A DNA stretch of 64,000 bases from Paenibacillus albicereus (GTDB lineage: Bacteria; Bacillota; Bacilli; Paenibacillales; Paenibacillaceae): assembly GCF_012676905.1 (NCBI RefSeq), contig NZ_CP051428.1, positions 4,957,001 to 5,021,000 on the forward strand, in the 5' to 3' direction. Under the pieces are notes generated by a model that searched no databases, was not told the DNA's origin, and saw nothing but the letters and a program-made list of their open reading frames with translations. The first letter of the stretch is position 1. Each line of letters begins with the position of its first letter. Made by a program: the position numbers and the translations under genes. Below are positions 62,503 to 64,000 of this stretch, piece after piece.

Positions 62503-62690
62503 GCTGACGAAACTCAGACACGCTATTCGGCGAAAAATCGGACCTTCTCCACGCTAACGAACCGGAGACACGTTATTGCGCCAAAACAGACCCTTATCCC
62601 GTCGTGAACAAGCCAATAAGGCGTCTCCGGTTCGTCAGCGCTCAAGAAGAGTTCCCTAGGGGCAAATAAGACACCTCAGGTTCGTTACGT
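62503..62690. repeat. Four-core repeat locus: two forward and two inverted copies
   Basis: Forward cores GCTGACGAAACTCAGACACG (62503) and GCTAACGAACCGGAGACACG (62553) are 50 bp apart. Reverse cores (AATAAGGCGTCTCCGGTTCG near 62615; AATAAGACACCTCAGGTTCG near 62665) are also about 50 bp apart. The inner pair is complementary over about 22 of 26 bases. The rest of 62178-62824 holds no supported gene. Confidence 0.85.
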
Positions 62691-62824
62691 CCTGCCTATT
62701 CTGCCGTCGACGAACGACCTGTCGCCCCCACTCCAGAGCACCCGCCGCGAGGCGATACTGGCGACTCGCTGTGACCCGGACCTCTCGCCCATTCTGGCGC
62801 CTTCTCCCCCCGCCCCGCACGGCG

Positions 62825-63733
62825 TCAGTCCTCTCGCCGCACCGCCCGCTCCAGCTCCTCGACGTAGGCGGCTCCCAGCCGGGACAACGCGCGCTGGCGC
62901 TGGCTGATCCAGCCGACCTCGATCGTCTCGTCGCATTCCAATGGCACGGGGATGATCTCGTTGCCGTTCAGGTCCTTGCTCAGCACGCCGGTCGAGATCG
63001 TATAGCCGTTCAGGCCGATGAGCAGGTTGAACAGCGTCGCGCGGTCGCTGACGCGAATGCTCTTGGGGTGGGACAGCGTGCTGAGGATCTCCTCCGCGAA
63101 GTGGAACGAGTTGTACTCGCCCTGGTCGAACGACAGATATGGATACGGCTCCAGATCCTCGACCGTCACCCTCGCCTTGCGCGCGAGCGGGTTGCGGATG
63201 CTGATGAACACATGCGGCTCGGCCGTGAACAAGGTGTGGAATTCCAGGCTGGCCGAGGCGAGCAGCTTGTGGATGACCTGGGCGTTGAACTCGTTGCGGT
63301 AGAGGATGCCGATCTCGCTGCGCAGCATCCGCACGTCCTCGATGATCTCATGCGTCTTGGTCTCGCGCAGCGCCAGGTCGTACTCCTCCTGTCCGTACTG
63401 CTCGACGAGCCGGACGAACGCATTCACGGCGAACGCGTAATGCTGGGTCGAGACGGAAAAATGCTGCGGCGCCCGGCGGGCGCTCCGGTAGCGGCTCTCC
63501 AGCAAGTCCGCCTGCTCGACGACCTGGCGCGCATAGGCGAGAAATTCCGTCCCCTCGGTGGACAGCTCGATGCCCTTGTTCGTGCGGCGGAAGATCGTGA
63601 TCTGGAGCTCCTGCTCAAGCTCCTGCACCGCCTTGGACAGGCTCGGCTGCGAGATGAACAGGCGCCGGGCCGCCTCGTTCATCGACCCTCTCGCCGCGAC
63701 CTCGATGATGTAGCGCAGCTGCTGCAGCGTCAT
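62825..63733 (-). CDS. LysR-family transcriptional regulator
   Basis: The 302-residue regulator has the N-terminal winged helix 'MTLQQLRYIIEVAARGSMNE' with 'AARRLFISQPSLSKAVQELE', then 'LQITIFRRTNKGIELSTEG'. The C-terminal two-lobed effector domain includes 'RSEIGILYRNEFNAQVIHKL' and 'GYTISTGVLSKDLNGNEIIP'. Effector and targets are unknown; LysR genes often control a divergent neighbour, but the upstream gene here runs in the same direction. AAGGAGG precedes the ATG. Confidence 0.9.
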   Translation of the reverse strand: MTLQQLRYIIEVAARGSMNEAARRLFISQPSLSKAVQELEQELQITIFRRTNKGIELSTEGTEFLAYARQVVEQADLLESRYRSARRAPQHFSVSTQHYAFAVNAFVRLVEQYGQEEYDLALRETKTHEIIEDVRMLRSEIGILYRNEFNAQVIHKLLASASLEFHTLFTAEPHVFISIRNPLARKARVTVEDLEPYPYLSFDQGEYNSFHFAEEILSTLSHPKSIRVSDRATLFNLLIGLNGYTISTGVLSKDLNGNEIIPVPLECDETIEVGWISQRQRALSRLGAAYVEELERAVRRED

Positions 63734-63769
63734 GATGGCTCGTCCTCCTTGCTCGGTTCGGTTACGGCT

Positions 63770-63799
63770 AGTATAAAGGGTGGCCGCTCAATTCGTAAA
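63770..63799 (-). promoter_or_regulatory. Promoter of the LysR gene
   Basis: On the minus strand, TTTACG and TATACT are 18 bp apart, 37 bases before the ATG. Confidence 0.6.
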
Positions 63800-63825
63800 C
63801 GAGGAGCGCGCTGGGCCACAGACGA

Positions 63826-63858
63826 AAAAGGCATGACCAAGTCATACTTGGTCATGCC
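63826..63858 (-). terminator. Terminator of the gene cut by the right edge
   Basis: GGCATGACCAAGT pairs perfectly with ACTTGGTCATGCC, followed on the minus strand by TTTTTCG. Confidence 0.9.
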
Positions 63859-63876
63859 GGAATTCGTTGTCCGCTC

Positions 63877-64000
63877 TCAAATCCTCATCTCGTCAGGCCG
63901 AAACTCGCGAATCTCCGCCCGGATCGCCGGCGGCTCCAGCCGCTCGGCCGCCGCCCGTCCGCACAGCGCCGGGAACTCGCCGTCCCCCGCGTTGCGCAGG
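63877..64000 (-). CDS. Unidentified protein, C-terminal 40 residues only
   Basis: A minus-strand frame is open from the right edge to a TGA at 63877 and ends '...AEIREFRPDEMRI'. A strong terminator stands 18 bases further on. Codon use is like neighbouring genes. Too little is present to name a family. Confidence 0.55.
   Translation of the reverse strand, partial: LRNAGDGEFPALCGRAAAERLEPPAIRAEIREFRPDEMRI

Overview
The window looks like chromosomal DNA of a GC-rich, Gram-positive, spore-forming Bacilli member, most plausibly Paenibacillaceae. The evidence is the AGGAGG-type ribosome binding sites with some GTG and TTG starts, a Spo0M homologue, SigL with a RocR-type activator, a perfect PerR-type operator before a catalase gene, a SwrC-type RND pump, and an AlkC-type repair protein. 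The genus is an inference. I see no rRNA, tRNA, CRISPR array, phage genes or insertion sequences.

Layout. 1-3.2 kb: the end of an FAD amine oxidase gene, a nucleotidyltransferase-fold gene with D-amino-acid transaminase, and a soluble PAS/chemoreceptor-like protein. 3.3-12.6 kb: spo0M, then a seven-gene minus-strand run with overlapping ends that encodes a C30 (diapo) carotenoid pathway: three CrtN-family enzymes, CrtM, a CruF-like hydratase, an acyltransferase and a glycosyltransferase. 13-16.6 kb: an XPD/DinG-type helicase fused to a nuclease-like domain, and an alpha/beta hydrolase. 17.5-22.3 kb: a diguanylate cyclase, two small unknown proteins, a GTPase and a cupin. 22.7-25.3 kb: an ABC exporter with its TetR regulator. 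25.4-30.4 kb: cytoplasmic alpha-amylase, DinB-fold protein, secreted chitin-active LPMO, MTHFR-like enzyme. 30.6-37.5 kb: an AlkC/uracil-glycosylase-like repair pair, an HD-GYP protein, and an MFS transporter with YdjC deacetylase. 37.7-43.6 kb: catalase, DedA, a BMP-type binding lipoprotein with a Rieske oxygenase, and an AraC regulator. 43.8-51.3 kb: a proline-catabolism block of sigL, rocA, putB and a sigma-54 activator. 52-59 kb: mannose activation and glycosyltransferases for a surface glycan, plus peptidase T. 59-64 kb: RND pump, LysR regulator and the end of a further gene.

How it works together. The proline block is the most coherent circuit. rocA and putB diverge and each has a textbook -24/-12 promoter. 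The sigma-54 gene follows rocA directly, and the likely activator lies just after putB. The carotenoid run should give a glycosylated, acylated C30 pigment. GGDEF and HD-GYP proteins imply cyclic-di-GMP turnover. ManC and the two adjacent glycosyltransferases suggest a mannose-containing polymer.

The most unusual feature is not a gene. At least five intergenic loci carry repeats spaced 50-52 bp apart, close to five turns of B-DNA. These are two long tandem arrays (16.8-17.5 kb and 46.9-47.8 kb, the second with two sub-families) and three short loci with cores in both orientations (22.3, 51.5 and 62.5 kb). They produce many spurious reading frames and may be one class of structural or regulatory element.
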